A stretch of 64,000 nucleotides of DNA from Chitinophaga nivalis (GTDB taxonomy: Bacteria; Bacteroidota; Bacteroidia; Chitinophagales; Chitinophagaceae), in assembly GCF_025989125.1 (NCBI RefSeq), contig NZ_JAPDNR010000001.1:4198301-4262300 (forward strand), in the 5' to 3' direction. The notes under the pieces were generated by a model. It made no database searches. It was not told where the DNA came from and saw only the letters and a program-made list of their open reading frames with translations. Positions 8,353 through 16,131 of the stretch are shown one piece after another; the first letter of the stretch is position 1, and every line of letters begins with the position of its first letter. A program made the translations under genes and the position numbers.

Positions 8353-9054
8353 ATGAAAACAGCGGAGAATCCCCACGCACACCTGTTTACTGATATCAAC
8401 GCTTTGTTATCCCGTAAACCACTCCCCATTGAAACGGGTATCCAACGGCTGTCCAATGGTATGCTCCTGGTATCTGTAAGAACGGAGATGCCCGGATGTA
8501 AAAGCCGGATGGCAGATTGGTGGTTTAAATTTTTTGAAACGACCCAACATATCAAATGGTGGCATCCGCACGATCATGTAACGCATAGCGGCTGGGATGA
8601 ACACTGGAAAAAAGGAGAAAGTTATGTGGGGGCTACCATCCATGCTACAGAAGCGCTGGGAGATATTCCACCGGTAGCAGCCACCATAAAATTCCATGAT
8701 CCGGCGGAATTGTTTGATCCGCAACAGCTGGATGCTGCCTATACAAATAACGAAGCCGGCGCTGTGGTATATGCCCGGATTGGTTTCGGCGATCACGTGA
8801 AGATCGATGCCAAGGGTGATCCGCTGGATGGTTACATGGTGCATGTATTCCGCGATACGGCCACTGGTTGCGTGCTGAGAAGCCGCTTTTACCTGGGCGC
8901 CAGTGCAAAAGATCCCATCAGGGAAATACCGGATGAACTGGGCCTGGGCCTGATGGTACATTGTTACAGCGAATTTACTTACCTCTCCCGCTTTATACCT
9001 TCCCTTTACTACGCGGAGAACAAAACCGGGGACAAGGCGCCACTGCCCTGGTAA
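8353..9054 (+). CDS. DAPG hydrolase (PhlG)-family protein, copy 1
   Basis: A 233-residue protein of the 2,4-diacetylphloroglucinol hydrolase family, zinc-dependent enzymes that split a C-C bond in acylphloroglucinols. Visible conserved elements are WWHPHDHV (His71, His73, His75), DPAEL (Glu119), MVHVFRD (His164) and HCYSE (His203-x3-Glu207). The last has the spacing of the His270/Glu274 zinc pair reported for Pseudomonas PhlG. The start at 8353 is chosen because GGAGG lies six bases before it and the promoter leaves no leader for the ATG at 8320. It is followed 32 bases later by an MFS pump and then by a paralogue. Substrate is inferred from family only. Confidence 0.8.
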   Translation: MKTAENPHAHLFTDINALLSRKPLPIETGIQRLSNGMLLVSVRTEMPGCKSRMADWWFKFFETTQHIKWWHPHDHVTHSGWDEHWKKGESYVGATIHATEALGDIPPVAATIKFHDPAELFDPQQLDAAYTNNEAGAVVYARIGFGDHVKIDAKGDPLDGYMVHVFRDTATGCVLRSRFYLGASAKDPIREIPDELGLGLMVHCYSEFTYLSRFIPSLYYAENKTGDKAPLPW

Positions 9055-9086
9055 AACGGATTCTTTTTTATTATTAAAGATTGCTC

Positions 9087-10232
9087 ATGTCTGAACTATC
9101 AAAAGCAGGCAGCCTGGCTATTCTGTTAACCAGCTGTCTGACGATTATGGTGGGTACTGCTATTGCCCCTTCTCTCAACATTATAGCACCCCGGTTACAT
9201 GTAACTACCCTGGCTACCTGGCTGATTACCCTGCCTTCACTGGGCGTGGTATTATGTGCCCCGCTGGCCGGCTGGTGGATCGACCGTAAGGGGCCGCATA
9301 CCGTGATGAAATGGGGGCTGGCAGCCTATGGACTTTTAGGAGTAGCCCCTGTCTTTTTGCACACGCCGGGGTTGATACTGGCGAACCGGTTGTTGCTGGG
9401 AGGGGCTACAGCGGCGGTGATGGCGTCGGGGACAGCGTTGCTGGCGATATTTTTTCAGGGGCAGGCACGCCTCCGGATGCTGGCCATACAAGGGATGGCG
9501 ATAGAACTGGGTGGGGTGTTGTTCCTCTTGCTGGGCGGCGCGCTGGGGGAAACAGACTGGCGCTTGCCTTTTATGATCTACCTGTTTGCATGGTGTTGTC
9601 TGCTGCTCTTTTTGTGTACGGTGCCGGCAGTCCGGGCAACGGCAGCTATCGGAGACGTACCCACGCCGGCATCCCGTAGTATGACCAAACCCGTACGCCT
9701 GATTGTGGCGGGCGCCGTCATCGCCATGGGACTTTTCTTTACCGCCATCGTAGGCATACCGGCTTTCCTGTTCAAGGACTTCGGGTATACGGCGTCGCAG
9801 ACAGGATACTATATGGGCGCGGTTTCCCTGATAGCAGTGCTGGCGGCCGGGCTGTTGACGGGGATGGTAAAGCGGCTAACGGCAACGTATACACTGATAA
9901 CAGGATTCGGACTGCTGGCATTGGGGCACCTGCTCCTGTACCATGCCTCCAACCTGCCCGGACTGGCCCTGGCAGCTATTTGTCTGGGTGGTGGCTTCGG
10001 GTTTACGGTGCCTTTACTGAATCATCTGATGGTAGAGGAAAGCACCGCCGCCAACCGTGGCCGCAACCTGGGATATTATTCTATGGCCATTTTCGGCGGA
10101 CAGTTCCTGTCTTCTTTTATGGAACTGTTCACCGGTAGCAGCCGGATGGCTTTTCTCGCTGCGGCCATTGCCGGTACCGGAGTTACGTTGTTGTTGCTCC
10201 TGAACCAGCGCCGGTATCTCTCACAAAAATGA
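9087..10232 (+). CDS. MFS transporter (drug efflux type)
   Basis: A 381-residue major facilitator with twelve predicted membrane segments. The loop between helices 2 and 3 carries the MFS signature as GWWIDRKGPHTVMKWG, and the second half has a GLLTGMVKRLTATY loop in the matching place. The ATG at 9087 is used because the TTG two codons earlier has no support. It lies between two PhlG-like hydrolase genes with gaps of 32 and 27 bases, so the three are probably one operon. The arrangement resembles phl loci of pseudomonads, where an MFS pump (PhlE) exports acylphloroglucinols. That parallel is inference. Confidence 0.88.
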   Translation: MSELSKAGSLAILLTSCLTIMVGTAIAPSLNIIAPRLHVTTLATWLITLPSLGVVLCAPLAGWWIDRKGPHTVMKWGLAAYGLLGVAPVFLHTPGLILANRLLLGGATAAVMASGTALLAIFFQGQARLRMLAIQGMAIELGGVLFLLLGGALGETDWRLPFMIYLFAWCCLLLFLCTVPAVRATAAIGDVPTPASRSMTKPVRLIVAGAVIAMGLFFTAIVGIPAFLFKDFGYTASQTGYYMGAVSLIAVLAAGLLTGMVKRLTATYTLITGFGLLALGHLLLYHASNLPGLALAAICLGGGFGFTVPLLNHLMVEESTAANRGRNLGYYSMAIFGGQFLSSFMELFTGSSRMAFLAAAIAGTGVTLLLLLNQRRYLSQK

Positions 10233-10259
10233 TTTTATTATCTAACTAAAAATAAATGT

Positions 10260-10901
10260 ATGAAACCAGAAGAAGCAAATCAGCTGCTGGAACCAGGTTA
10301 CCTGCCTTTTGAAGCAGGGTATAAAAGACTCGATAACGGCATTTTGCTGGTAGCTGCCCGCAGCAGTATTATGCAGGTAACCGGGAAGATGATTGACTGG
10401 TGGTTCAGCTATGTACAGCACACAGAACAATACAAATGGTGGCACGAAGAAGACCATGTGTTCAGTGACTGGATAGGAGAGCGGGGCACCGGAAAATACA
10501 TCGGCGGTACCCATATTGCTTACGAAAAACTGGGCGGTGATACCATCCATAAACTGAAAATCAATTTCCTGGACCCAGCGGAATTACTGGATACCAGCCG
10601 GTTTGCAGCGAGTGGGGTGAGCACAGCCATACATGCCCGCCTGGGGGAAGCCGGCAAAAAAGGCTGGACTGCGAAAATGGTGCATTTCGTCAGAGATACA
10701 CCGTATGGATGTGAGATGAGAAGCCGTTTCTGGTTAGGTTGTTTTGAAGACATCGACCTGGCCAATGATTACGATACACGGGTAGCCGTATATCCGGATG
10801 AAATTGGCTATGGTTTGCAAAAACATTGTCATGAAGAGATGAGTAACCTGGGTATTTTCCTGCCGGCTTTATATGAGCGGGAAACGGGGTTGAAACGTTG
10901 A
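10260..10901 (+). CDS. DAPG hydrolase (PhlG)-family protein, copy 2
   Basis: A 213-residue paralogue of the gene at 8353. Both share RLxNGxLLV, DWWF, KWWHxxDHV, FxDPAELxD, MVHxxRDTxxGCxxRSRFxLG and PDExGxGL. The likely metal and active-site residues are kept: His62 and His66, Glu108, His142, and His189-x3-Glu193. The two copies differ in loop lengths and overall are clearly diverged, so they may act on different substrates or form a pair. It is the last gene of the hydrolase-MFS-hydrolase unit and is closed by a strong terminator that it shares with the convergent HxlR gene. Confidence 0.8.
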   Translation: MKPEEANQLLEPGYLPFEAGYKRLDNGILLVAARSSIMQVTGKMIDWWFSYVQHTEQYKWWHEEDHVFSDWIGERGTGKYIGGTHIAYEKLGGDTIHKLKINFLDPAELLDTSRFAASGVSTAIHARLGEAGKKGWTAKMVHFVRDTPYGCEMRSRFWLGCFEDIDLANDYDTRVAVYPDEIGYGLQKHCHEEMSNLGIFLPALYERETGLKR

Positions 10902-10916
10902 GGATAGCAGTGATGG

Positions 10917-10958
10917 TGCATAAAAAAACCGGCATGTTGATGCCGGTTTTTTTATGCA
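10917..10958. terminator. Bidirectional intrinsic terminator
   Basis: A hairpin with arms 10917-10935 and 10940-10958 has a four-base loop. The A tract on one side and T tract on the other make it a terminator for both the hydrolase unit and the convergent HxlR gene. The HxlR stop codon lies just outside it. Confidence 0.85.
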
Positions 10959-10959
10959 T

Positions 10960-11346
10960 TCAGGAAAGATTTTCTTCCTGAGTGATGGCTACCGTATCTA
11001 TAGGGGAACAGTGAACACCTTCTTGTTCCAGGTGCTCGTTGCCCCACTGATCCATCATCCGGATGACCGGTATCAGTAATTTACCCCGTTCGGTCAGGTG
11101 GTATTCCACGCGCAGCGGGAGTTCATGGTAAACAGTTTTATATACGACGCTACATTCTTCCAGTTCCTTCAGCTGTTGGTTGATAACCCGCCTCGGTGCT
11201 TCCGGAATGTGACGGTGTATTTCACTGGGCCGCCGGATGGCGGAATGGATGCAGTCCAGTATACATGGTTTCCATTTGCCTCCTAATACTTTCATCGTCA
11301 TATTTACGCCATAGTCTAACTGTTCCGGAATTTTTTTTACGTACAT
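10960..11346 (-). CDS. HxlR-family winged-helix transcriptional regulator
   Basis: A 128-residue regulator with the HxlR signature: MKVLGGKWKPCILDCI in the first helix, a recognition region (RRVINQQLKELEECSVV), and the wing with VEYHLTERGKLLIPVIRMMDQWG. HxlR proteins are usually dimeric repressors or activators that respond to electrophiles or aromatic compounds and often sit next to the genes they control. Here it is divergent from an RND pump and convergent with the PhlG-like unit. Two inverted repeats in the divergent region are candidate binding sites. Direct effect on the RND pump is the simplest reading. Confidence 0.9.
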   Translation of the reverse strand: MYVKKIPEQLDYGVNMTMKVLGGKWKPCILDCIHSAIRRPSEIHRHIPEAPRRVINQQLKELEECSVVYKTVYHELPLRVEYHLTERGKLLIPVIRMMDQWGNEHLEQEGVHCSPIDTVAITQEENLS

Positions 11347-11365
11347 ATGCCTGTATTTTGGAAAA

Positions 11366-11400
11366 CAAAGATAAGGGATCCCACAAACAGTTAATGTTTG
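11366..11400 (-). promoter_or_regulatory. hxlR-side -7 element and inverted repeat
   Basis: On the minus strand TATCTTTG (11373-11366) matches TAnnTTTG and lies 19 bases before the HxlR start. Upstream of it is CAAACA / TGTTTG (11384-11389 and 11395-11400), a 6+6 inverted repeat. It is a candidate operator for autoregulation. Confidence 0.45.
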
Positions 11401-11458
11401 AAATCAGCGATGGTTATATAGGGTGAAATTTATCACTGCGGGAATCTTTATTCCCTTA

Positions 11459-11526
11459 TTGTCTGCGCCCCTGATTAAAAAGACATTTGTGCCCTCAGTC
11501 AGTAAACAGACCGGCCAACTGTTTAC
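11459..11526 (+). promoter_or_regulatory. RND pump promoter with downstream inverted repeat
   Basis: TTG (11459-11461) and GACATTTG (11482-11489) are 20 bases apart and resemble -33/-7 elements with one mismatch in the -7. Downstream, GTAAACAG (11502-11509) and CTGTTTAC (11519-11526) form a perfect 8+8 inverted repeat between promoter and start codon. It shares the AAACAG half with the repeat near hxlR. A role as HxlR operator is inference. Confidence 0.45.
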
Positions 11527-11543
11527 GTTTTAATAAAATTACT

Positions 11544-14500
11544 ATGTTCAAAAAAATAATTGACCGGCCCGTAACGGCTACGGTAATATCAGTTATCATA
11601 TTTATACTGGGGGTACTGGCCCTGAAAAGATTACCCATAGAAACTTTTCCGGACATCGCGCCGCCATCAGTAGTCGTATCTGCCCGTTATCCGGGCGCCA
11701 ATGCGGAAACCGTTGCCCGCGCCGTGGCTACCCCACTGGAGCAGGCCATTAACGGGGTAGAAAACATGACCTATATGTCTTCCGCTTCTTCCAACGATGG
11801 TTCCCTGGCGATCTCCATTTTTTTCGCACTGGGTACCAATCCTGATCAGGCTGCGGTAAATGTGCAGAACCGCGTGGCACAGGCAGTGAATCAATTGCCG
11901 AAAGAAGTCGTGCAAACAGGGATCATTACCGCCAAACAACAAAATGGTATGTTGATGTCTGTAGAGCTGCACGCAAAAGATCACCGGTACGATGGTGAAT
12001 TTGTCAGCAACTATGCGCTGATCAATATCATTCCTAAAATTCAAAGAATCAAAGGGGTGGGTAAAGCAGGCCTGTACGGCAGCAAGGACTATGCGATGCG
12101 TATCTGGCTCAATCCTGGCCAGCTGGCGGCTTACCGCATGACGCCCCAGGAAGTGATCAACGCCATTAACAACCAGAACCTGGAAGCAGCGCCCGGCCGT
12201 TTGGGAGAAGGCAGCGATGTGGCCTATGAGTATGCCATCAAGTATAAAGGCAAACTGAATAAAGAACCTGATTACGAAAACATCGTGGTGCGCGCAGATA
12301 CCAGTGGGCGCATATTGCGGCTGAAAGATGTGGCCCGGGTGGAACTGGGCTCTCTGGATCACGCATATGCAGATGCCATCACCATTGAAGGCAAACCAGA
12401 TGCGGCCATCATCATTTACCAGACGCCCGGCTCCAATGCCAACGATATCCAAACGGAGATACTCGCGTTGATGGAAAAGGAAAAAAAGAAATTCCCGGCA
12501 GGCATTACCTACGACGTGAGTTTCAGTACTAAAAAATTCCTCGATGAATCCATTGATCAGGTAAAACATACGCTGATAGAGGCGTTTGTACTGGTATTTC
12601 TGGTGGTGTTTATCTTCCTGCAGGATTTCCGCTCTACGCTGATTCCGGCGATTGCTGTACCGGTATCGATTGTAGGTACTTTTTTCTTTATGAAACTCTT
12701 TGGCTTTACGATCAACCTGCTTACCCTGTTTGCCTTGATTCTGGCCATTGGTATTGTGGTGGATGATGCCATTGTAGTGGTAGAAGCCGTGCATACCCGG
12801 CTGGGTAAGAAAGAAGGCGCCCGCAAAGCTACGGTGGGAGCGATGAGTGAAATTACCGGTGCGATCTTTTCGATTACCCTGGTGATGGCGGCGGTATTTT
12901 TACCGGTAGGCCTGATGGATGGCCCGGTGGGCGTATTCTATCGCCAGTTTGCTTTTACCCTGGCCATTGCCATTGTGTTATCGGCCTTTAATGCGCTAAC
13001 ACTGAGTCCGGCGTTGTGTGTATTGTTCCTGAAAGAAACGCATGCGGGTAATGAAAAGGGATGGCGCCGGTTTTTCGGTTTGTTCAATGTGGCCTTTGAG
13101 GCATTAACCGGCCGTTATATACAGGCGATTCGTTTTCTGGTGAAGCGTAAATGGTGGGCGTTTGGTGGCCTGGCCGTGGTAACAGCCGCCGGTTTTATAC
13201 TGGCCTATACGGCGCCGAAGGCATTTATTCCTGCAGAAGACCAGAGTAACCTGATTAGCACCGTGAGCCTGCCACCAGGAGCAGGGCTGGAACGTACGCG
13301 GCGATTGCTGGCGAAAGCAGATGAGAAAATCCGGAAAATGGACGCCGTAAAATTCAATGCCATTGTGTTGGGAGAGAACCTGATGGCTGCCAGTACTTCG
13401 CCTTCTTTTGCTTCTATCTATATTGTACTGAAACCTAAAAAGGAGCGAGGCCCGGTGGCTGATATTGATGCCGTGGTGGATTCCGTAGGCCGCATTTTCA
13501 ACCAGATATCCGAAGGGAATGCCTTTACTTTCAATATGCCCACAGTACAAGGTTTTGGCGCGGTAGACGGACTGGATGTGGCATTGCAGGATAATACCGG
13601 TGGTTCCATTGAGAAGCTGGCAGATCAGGCAGATAAGTTCATCGCAGCACTGCAGCAACGAAAGGAAATTGGCGGCGCCTTTACCTCCTTTAATGCCCGT
13701 TTCCCGCAATATCAGCTGGAAGTGGATGAAACAAAAGCCCGGCAGCTGGGGATGGAAGTGAGTGATATCCTCAGCACCATGCAAGCCTTTTATGGCAGTA
13801 TGTACGCCTCTGATTTTAACCGGTTTGGCAAGTATTACCGGGTGGTAGTACAAGCAGATGCGCCTTATCGCACCGATGAGCGTAGCCTGGATAATGTACA
13901 CGTGAAAAATGCCTATGGTGAAATGGTGCCGTTGAAATCCGTGGCGCACCTGGAACGGGTATTCGGACCAGAGGTGGTGAATCACCTGAACCAGGCCAAC
14001 GCGGTTACTATTAGTGTACAGGCCGCGAAAGGCTTTTCTACCGGCGATGCCATGCGGGCCGTGAATGAAACCGCTGAAGCCTTGCCCATCGGGTATTCGC
14101 ACGAATACATCGGTATGGCGCGTGAAGAAGCGGCGGCAGGCACACAGATGGTATTCATCTTCGGATTATGTATTGTGTTTGTGTATTTCCTGCTGGCTGC
14201 GCAATATGAAAGTTATGTACTGCCGCTGGCGGTTATCTTATCGCTGCCTGCCGGTATTTTCGGCGTATTTGCCTTTATCCGGATGATGGGTATTACCAAC
14301 AATATTTATGTGCAGATAGGATTAATTATGTTGATAGGGTTGCTGGCGAAGAATGCGATCCTGATTGTGGAGTTTGCCGTGCAACGCCGCCGGTCAGGTC
14401 AATCATTGATAGCGGCTGCAACAGCAGCGGCTGCGTTGCGCCTGCGGCCTATTCTCATGACTTCCTTCGCCTTCATTGCAGGATTATTGCCGTTGTTGTT

Positions 14501-14678
14501 TGCGCAGGGAGCTTCCGAGCAGGGCAACCGGTCTATTGCTACGGGTACGGTAGGTGGTATGCTGACGGGTGTAGTATTGGGGGTATTTGTTATCCCGGTA
14601 TTGTTTGTTGTATTCCAGGCCCTGCATGAAAGATTTTTTGGCAGAAAAGAAAAATTGAAAGAATTGGCAGTCGCCTGA
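11544..14678 (+). CDS. RND-family (HAE1/AcrB-type) efflux pump inner-membrane subunit
   Basis: A 1044-residue proton-driven exporter. The paired acidic residues of the proton relay are at positions 407 and 408 (GIVVDDAIVV), and the partner lysine is at 936 (GLLAKNAILIVEFA). Twelve transmembrane segments and two large periplasmic loops are in the usual places. The N-terminus (MFKKIIDRPVTATVI) is typical, and the frame upstream of this ATG is not coding-like. No membrane-fusion or outer-membrane channel gene is next to it, so partners must be encoded elsewhere. It is divergent from the HxlR regulator and followed by an intrinsic terminator, which makes it monocistronic. Confidence 0.95.
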   Translation: MFKKIIDRPVTATVISVIIFILGVLALKRLPIETFPDIAPPSVVVSARYPGANAETVARAVATPLEQAINGVENMTYMSSASSNDGSLAISIFFALGTNPDQAAVNVQNRVAQAVNQLPKEVVQTGIITAKQQNGMLMSVELHAKDHRYDGEFVSNYALINIIPKIQRIKGVGKAGLYGSKDYAMRIWLNPGQLAAYRMTPQEVINAINNQNLEAAPGRLGEGSDVAYEYAIKYKGKLNKEPDYENIVVRADTSGRILRLKDVARVELGSLDHAYADAITIEGKPDAAIIIYQTPGSNANDIQTEILALMEKEKKKFPAGITYDVSFSTKKFLDESIDQVKHTLIEAFVLVFLVVFIFLQDFRSTLIPAIAVPVSIVGTFFFMKLFGFTINLLTLFALILAIGIVVDDAIVVVEAVHTRLGKKEGARKATVGAMSEITGAIFSITLVMAAVFLPVGLMDGPVGVFYRQFAFTLAIAIVLSAFNALTLSPALCVLFLKETHAGNEKGWRRFFGLFNVAFEALTGRYIQAIRFLVKRKWWAFGGLAVVTAAGFILAYTAPKAFIPAEDQSNLISTVSLPPGAGLERTRRLLAKADEKIRKMDAVKFNAIVLGENLMAASTSPSFASIYIVLKPKKERGPVADIDAVVDSVGRIFNQISEGNAFTFNMPTVQGFGAVDGLDVALQDNTGGSIEKLADQADKFIAALQQRKEIGGAFTSFNARFPQYQLEVDETKARQLGMEVSDILSTMQAFYGSMYASDFNRFGKYYRVVVQADAPYRTDERSLDNVHVKNAYGEMVPLKSVAHLERVFGPEVVNHLNQANAVTISVQAAKGFSTGDAMRAVNETAEALPIGYSHEYIGMAREEAAAGTQMVFIFGLCIVFVYFLLAAQYESYVLPLAVILSLPAGIFGVFAFIRMMGITNNIYVQIGLIMLIGLLAKNAILIVEFAVQRRRSGQSLIAAATAAAALRLRPILMTSFAFIAGLLPLLFAQGASEQGNRSIATGTVGGMLTGVVLGVFVIPVLFVVFQALHERFFGRKEKLKELAVA

Positions 14679-14710
14679 TATAGTTATTGATACAGTATAA
14701 AATATAGAAC

Positions 14711-14739
14711 GGGGAGCCGGTTTACCGGGTCCCCTTTTT
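14711..14739 (+). terminator. Intrinsic terminator of the RND gene
   Basis: GGGGAGCCGG and CCGGGTCCCC (14711-14720 and 14725-14734) pair with one mismatch around a four-base loop. Five T follow. Confidence 0.8.
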
Positions 14740-14884
14740 GGGGCGGTATAGAAAACCTGCCGAATATTGTTTATCTTTTCTTGAGAAATACAGCGAACAA
14801 CGGAATAACCCGCTTATGAACCGAATGCCCTGAAGCGAAGACTGTATTGACAGATGTTAGCCATGCACAAATCAGCTTTAGTAT

Positions 14885-16048
14885 ATGACCAATTTTAGAG
14901 AAAACAACATGTATCAGCGCACGCTGGACCGGATATTGGAGAACAACCAGCACATAAAGAAAGAGCAGGTAAAAAAAGTATTGATATGGTACGAGGAAAT
15001 AGATTTTTTTATTGGAGATACCTGTTTGATGTTTGATAAATTCCGGATCTGTAAACTTTTTTTTGGAGAGGATGTCGTGATTGATGTCAATGCTGTGAAC
15101 AAAAAATACAAGGATTTGTACCAGGTGTTTTTTCAGCATAATCCGAATGTCAGCAATATGTTTCATGCAGAACTGGATGAGGTGGCATTTGAGGAATATG
15201 ATATCATGATTTGCGTCACCTATGATGAAGATATCCTGCTCCGGACAATGGCCAACAGATGCGGCAACCTCGTGGAGTCCGGCGCTTTTAACCTGGCCGT
15301 ATTTTCCTTTACCCGGAATATGCTGATCGACCGTAAAGCGTTCCATATCATCTTCCCGGTGTACCAGGAAATATATGATTTCGGGCAACTGCTCCTGGAG
15401 CGGCCGCCGGAGTTCTATATCACAGCCGAAGAAAAAGAATGGGCCAACAACTGGCTGCGGGAACAACAGCTGACGGCAGAAGAACAACTGTTTGTGATAC
15501 TGGATTCTTCCTCCAGCAGAGAGAAACTACTGCGGATAGATGTGTATTTTGACGTGCTGAAAAAGCTGTTGCGGAAAGACAATGTGAAGGTGCTGATCTT
15601 CGATGAAAAGAAGGTAGGTAAAGAACATTTTTACCGCGAGTGGCTGAGTGAACGGCAGATGAAAAAAATAATCTTTTCAAGAGGCCAGTCCTTGCGGGAA
15701 GGAATCTGTTTGCTGGGATCAGATTATGTGAAACTCATCATGGGCCCTTGTACCGGCCTGGTACACTGTGCATCGGGTATTTATAATAACCGGGTGAGAA
15801 ATGGCATGCCCCGCGAACAGGCGCCTGTACTCATTACTTATACCGGTCCCTGGGACGCGCAGTTATGGTGGGGCAATGCGCCGCTGGTTAATTGTCTGCT
15901 GATGAAAGATACCGGTGCAGTAAAAGAACTGACGTTACTGAGCCAGCTGAGTGACACCGAAAAAAAAGATATCCAAAGCCGTCCGCCCTGTACGGAATAT
16001 ACCGCCGAGATGTTACTGGGGTTTGTCAACAGCCGGTTGGCGAACTAA
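14885..16048 (+). CDS. Glycosyltransferase-like (possible GT-B, family 9-like) protein
   Basis: A 387-residue soluble protein that I can place only tentatively. A C-terminal Rossmann-like half contains VFILDSSSSREKLLR-type strand-loop elements and, near residues 270-300, LLGSDYVKLIMGPCTGLVHCASG. This resembles the D-x-G-P-x-x-H-x-A signature of heptosyltransferase-like (GT9) enzymes. The N-terminal half is less typical, being rich in acidic and aromatic residues. An alternative start is the ATG at 14909, which lacks only eight residues. It is flanked by terminators on both sides, so it is a single-gene unit. No cell-surface polysaccharide cluster surrounds it. Confidence 0.5.
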   Translation: MTNFRENNMYQRTLDRILENNQHIKKEQVKKVLIWYEEIDFFIGDTCLMFDKFRICKLFFGEDVVIDVNAVNKKYKDLYQVFFQHNPNVSNMFHAELDEVAFEEYDIMICVTYDEDILLRTMANRCGNLVESGAFNLAVFSFTRNMLIDRKAFHIIFPVYQEIYDFGQLLLERPPEFYITAEEKEWANNWLREQQLTAEEQLFVILDSSSSREKLLRIDVYFDVLKKLLRKDNVKVLIFDEKKVGKEHFYREWLSERQMKKIIFSRGQSLREGICLLGSDYVKLIMGPCTGLVHCASGIYNNRVRNGMPREQAPVLITYTGPWDAQLWWGNAPLVNCLLMKDTGAVKELTLLSQLSDTEKKDIQSRPPCTEYTAEMLLGFVNSRLAN

Positions 16049-16065
16049 AACATTATACCTGCTTT

Positions 16066-16127
16066 ATCTCGCGGGCATATTCCCCCCCGCAAATGCGGGG
16101 GAAGAATATGCCCGCGAGATATTTTTT
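16066..16127. terminator. Long bidirectional terminator hairpin
   Basis: Perfect 17-base outer arms (16066-16082 and 16104-16120) with an inner C-run/G-run stem form a strong hairpin followed by six T on the plus strand. It lies between two convergent genes. Confidence 0.8.
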
Positions 16128-16131
16128 ACCG

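Noticed and set aside
11667..12794. Long open frame on the minus strand inside the RND gene
   Set aside because: It is the antisense shadow of a strongly coding gene. Its residues show no family or signal and it lacks any promoter or start support.
8353..14678. Biosynthetic gene cluster for a phloroglucinol antibiotic
   Set aside because: No type III polyketide synthase or acyltransferase is present. Only degradation and efflux functions are seen.
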